Assembly: GCF_004519515.1 (NCBI RefSeq)
Contig: NZ_CP038145.1
Location: 1,902,001 to 1,966,000 of the forward strand
From: Actinobacillus indolicus
Lineage (GTDB): Bacteria > Pseudomonadota > Gammaproteobacteria > Enterobacterales > Pasteurellaceae
Direction of reading: 5' to 3'
DNA: 64,000 bases
Part shown: piece by piece, positions 63,139 through 64,000 of the stretch
How positions within the stretch are numbered: position 1 is the first letter of the stretch
How the letters are laid out: the number at the start of each line of letters is the position of its first letter
Position numbers and translations under genes: made by a program
Notes under the pieces: model-generated
The model's input: the letters and a program-made list of their open reading frames with translations, nothing else
Database searches by the model: none
What the model was told of the DNA's origin: nothing

Positions 63139-64000
63139 ATGTCCAAACGCCCATCCGGAATTGATTCTGCGCTCTTTTTATTAGAGATTTTACGTCGTAT
63201 CCCCAGAAAGCCTTATCGTTTAACTACGTCTGAGATATTCGATAGTATGAAAAAGGCAGGTTTTGAAAAAGATAAGCGAAGTGTTCAGCGTGCGTTAAAA
63301 ACCTTAAGCGAACATTTTGACGATTTGGAATGTGATGATCGTGACAATGAATATGCGTATTGTTGGCTTGAACGATCGGAAGGGATTTCTGTGTCGATGT
63401 TAAACGAACAACAAGCGTTAATCTTAAAATTAGCGGAACAGCAACTTAAATATCTGCTACCTGCCAATATTATGTCGTCCATGGAACCCTTTTTTAAACA
63501 GGCGGAAAAAATTGTTGGAGCAGGGACGAGCAACCCTGAACATCAGTGGTTCGGGAAAATTTGTAGCGTACCAACCAGCCAGCCACTCATCCCAGCTAAA
63601 GTGAAAGAAGATGTGTTTACCGCCGTCAGTACCGCACTTTTCCAAAATAAGTTACTGCATATTGAATACCAAAACCAACATGGTAAAAAACATAAGGCAC
63701 AAATTATGCCTTTGGCTATTGCACAACAAGGGGCAAGCACCTATTTAGTCGCTCGTTATGATGGGTTTGATGACAACCGTTTACTAGCCTTACATCGTAT
63801 TAAAAAGGCGGAACTCTCAACCTTTAGCTTTGAACGCCCAAAAGATTTCAACTTAAAACAGTACCAAGATGAAGGGCATTTAGGTTTTGGGAGTGGTGGG
63901 AAAGTGAAACTGACATTTTCTATTGCTCGCTGGGCGGGCTTTCATTTGACTGAAACGCCACTCTCAAAAGATCAAATTACACTCGAAGAAAGCGAAGGAC
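63139..64000 (+). CDS. WYL-domain helix-turn-helix regulator, 3' end outside window
   Basis: The frame is open from ATG 63139 to the end of the window (287 codons) and would be missed by tools that need a stop. A TAGGAG ribosome site precedes it. Residues 1-70 form a winged HTH (SALFLLEILRRIPRKPYRLTTSEIF.., DKRSVQRALKTL). Residues 170-235 are a WYL domain with STYLVARYDGFDDNRLLALHRIKKAEL (seen in part), where the W/Y position has become TYL. WYL proteins sense nucleic-acid or nucleotide ligands and often regulate DNA-damage or phage-defence genes. The target is unknown because downstream sequence is missing. Confidence 0.85.
   Translation, partial: MSKRPSGIDSALFLLEILRRIPRKPYRLTTSEIFDSMKKAGFEKDKRSVQRALKTLSEHFDDLECDDRDNEYAYCWLERSEGISVSMLNEQQALILKLAEQQLKYLLPANIMSSMEPFFKQAEKIVGAGTSNPEHQWFGKICSVPTSQPLIPAKVKEDVFTAVSTALFQNKLLHIEYQNQHGKKHKAQIMPLAIAQQGASTYLVARYDGFDDNRLLALHRIKKAELSTFSFERPKDFNLKQYQDEGHLGFGSGGKVKLTFSIARWAGFHLTETPLSKDQITLEESEG

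Noticed and set aside
1..64000. CRISPR arrays, tRNA or rRNA genes, prophage, integrons
   Set aside because: I saw no spaced direct repeats, no tRNA cloverleaf ending in TTCGA-type arms, and no phage or integrase genes. Only one insertion sequence is present.

Overview
The window is a chromosomal segment of a Pasteurellaceae bacterium. The main evidence is the DNA-uptake signal sequence ACAAGCGGT (or its complement), which recurs throughout and often sits as inverted pairs downstream of genes. This is the Apl-type signal of the Actinobacillus/Mannheimia/Glaesserella branch, not the Hin-type AAGTGCGGT. Low GC, gene orders such as lepA-lepB-rnc-era-recO and cvpA-purF, and the absence of rpoN between lptB and ptsN agree. 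The species cannot be fixed from sequence alone.

Layout: 0-3.1 kb, the end of a TpsB/FhaC-type secretion pore, an exported Sel1-repeat protein and a lipoprotein. 3.3-9.3 kb, lepA-lepB-rnc-era-(orphan gene)-recO, with REP-like hairpins in two gaps. 9.3-17.4 kb, metX with a MetJ operator, an RclR-like AraC regulator, dmsABC behind an FNR-type promoter, an EamA transporter and sanA. 17.5-21.5 kb, an NhaC-family transporter under a lysine riboswitch (hence probably a lysine importer), hns, purU and rnhA. 21.5-28.8 kb, a CRP-linked operon for a Tat-exported family-5 binding protein, a permease, a fused permease-ATPase, a second ATPase and a fumarate-reductase-like flavoprotein. 28.9-32.1 kb, cvpA-purF with a PurR box, followed by a complete insertion sequence placed between purF and its terminator. 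32.2-37.1 kb, fadI-fadJ-ydgA. 37.2-41.8 kb, ycaO, rng and potD. 41.9-52.2 kb, lptC-lptA-lptB-ptsN-rapZ-ubiI, a lipoprotein, yihI-DUF2489-hemN and lptD. 52.2-55.9 kb, thrL-thrA-thrB with a Thr/Ile attenuator. 56.1-64 kb, sodA, dxr, relA, hemA, prfB with its programmed frameshift, and the start of a WYL-domain regulator.

Most genes are conserved core functions: translation and RNA processing, LPS export (LptABC and LptD), amino-acid and purine synthesis, haem synthesis and anaerobic S-/N-oxide respiration. Regulation is unusually legible: MetJ, FNR, PurR and CRP sites, a lysine riboswitch, threonine attenuation and the RF2 frameshift can all be read directly.

The most unusual content is (i) a FadI/FadJ pair with intact frames in which residues needed for thiolysis and hydration are substituted while the dehydrogenase active site is kept, behind a perfect 16-bp palindrome overlapping the predicted promoter; (ii) the Tat-binding-protein/fused-ABC/flavoprotein operon of unknown substrate; (iii) a G7 tract in the spacer of the predicted potD promoter, a possible phase-variation switch; and (iv) a PurR-like operator inside the thr promoter.
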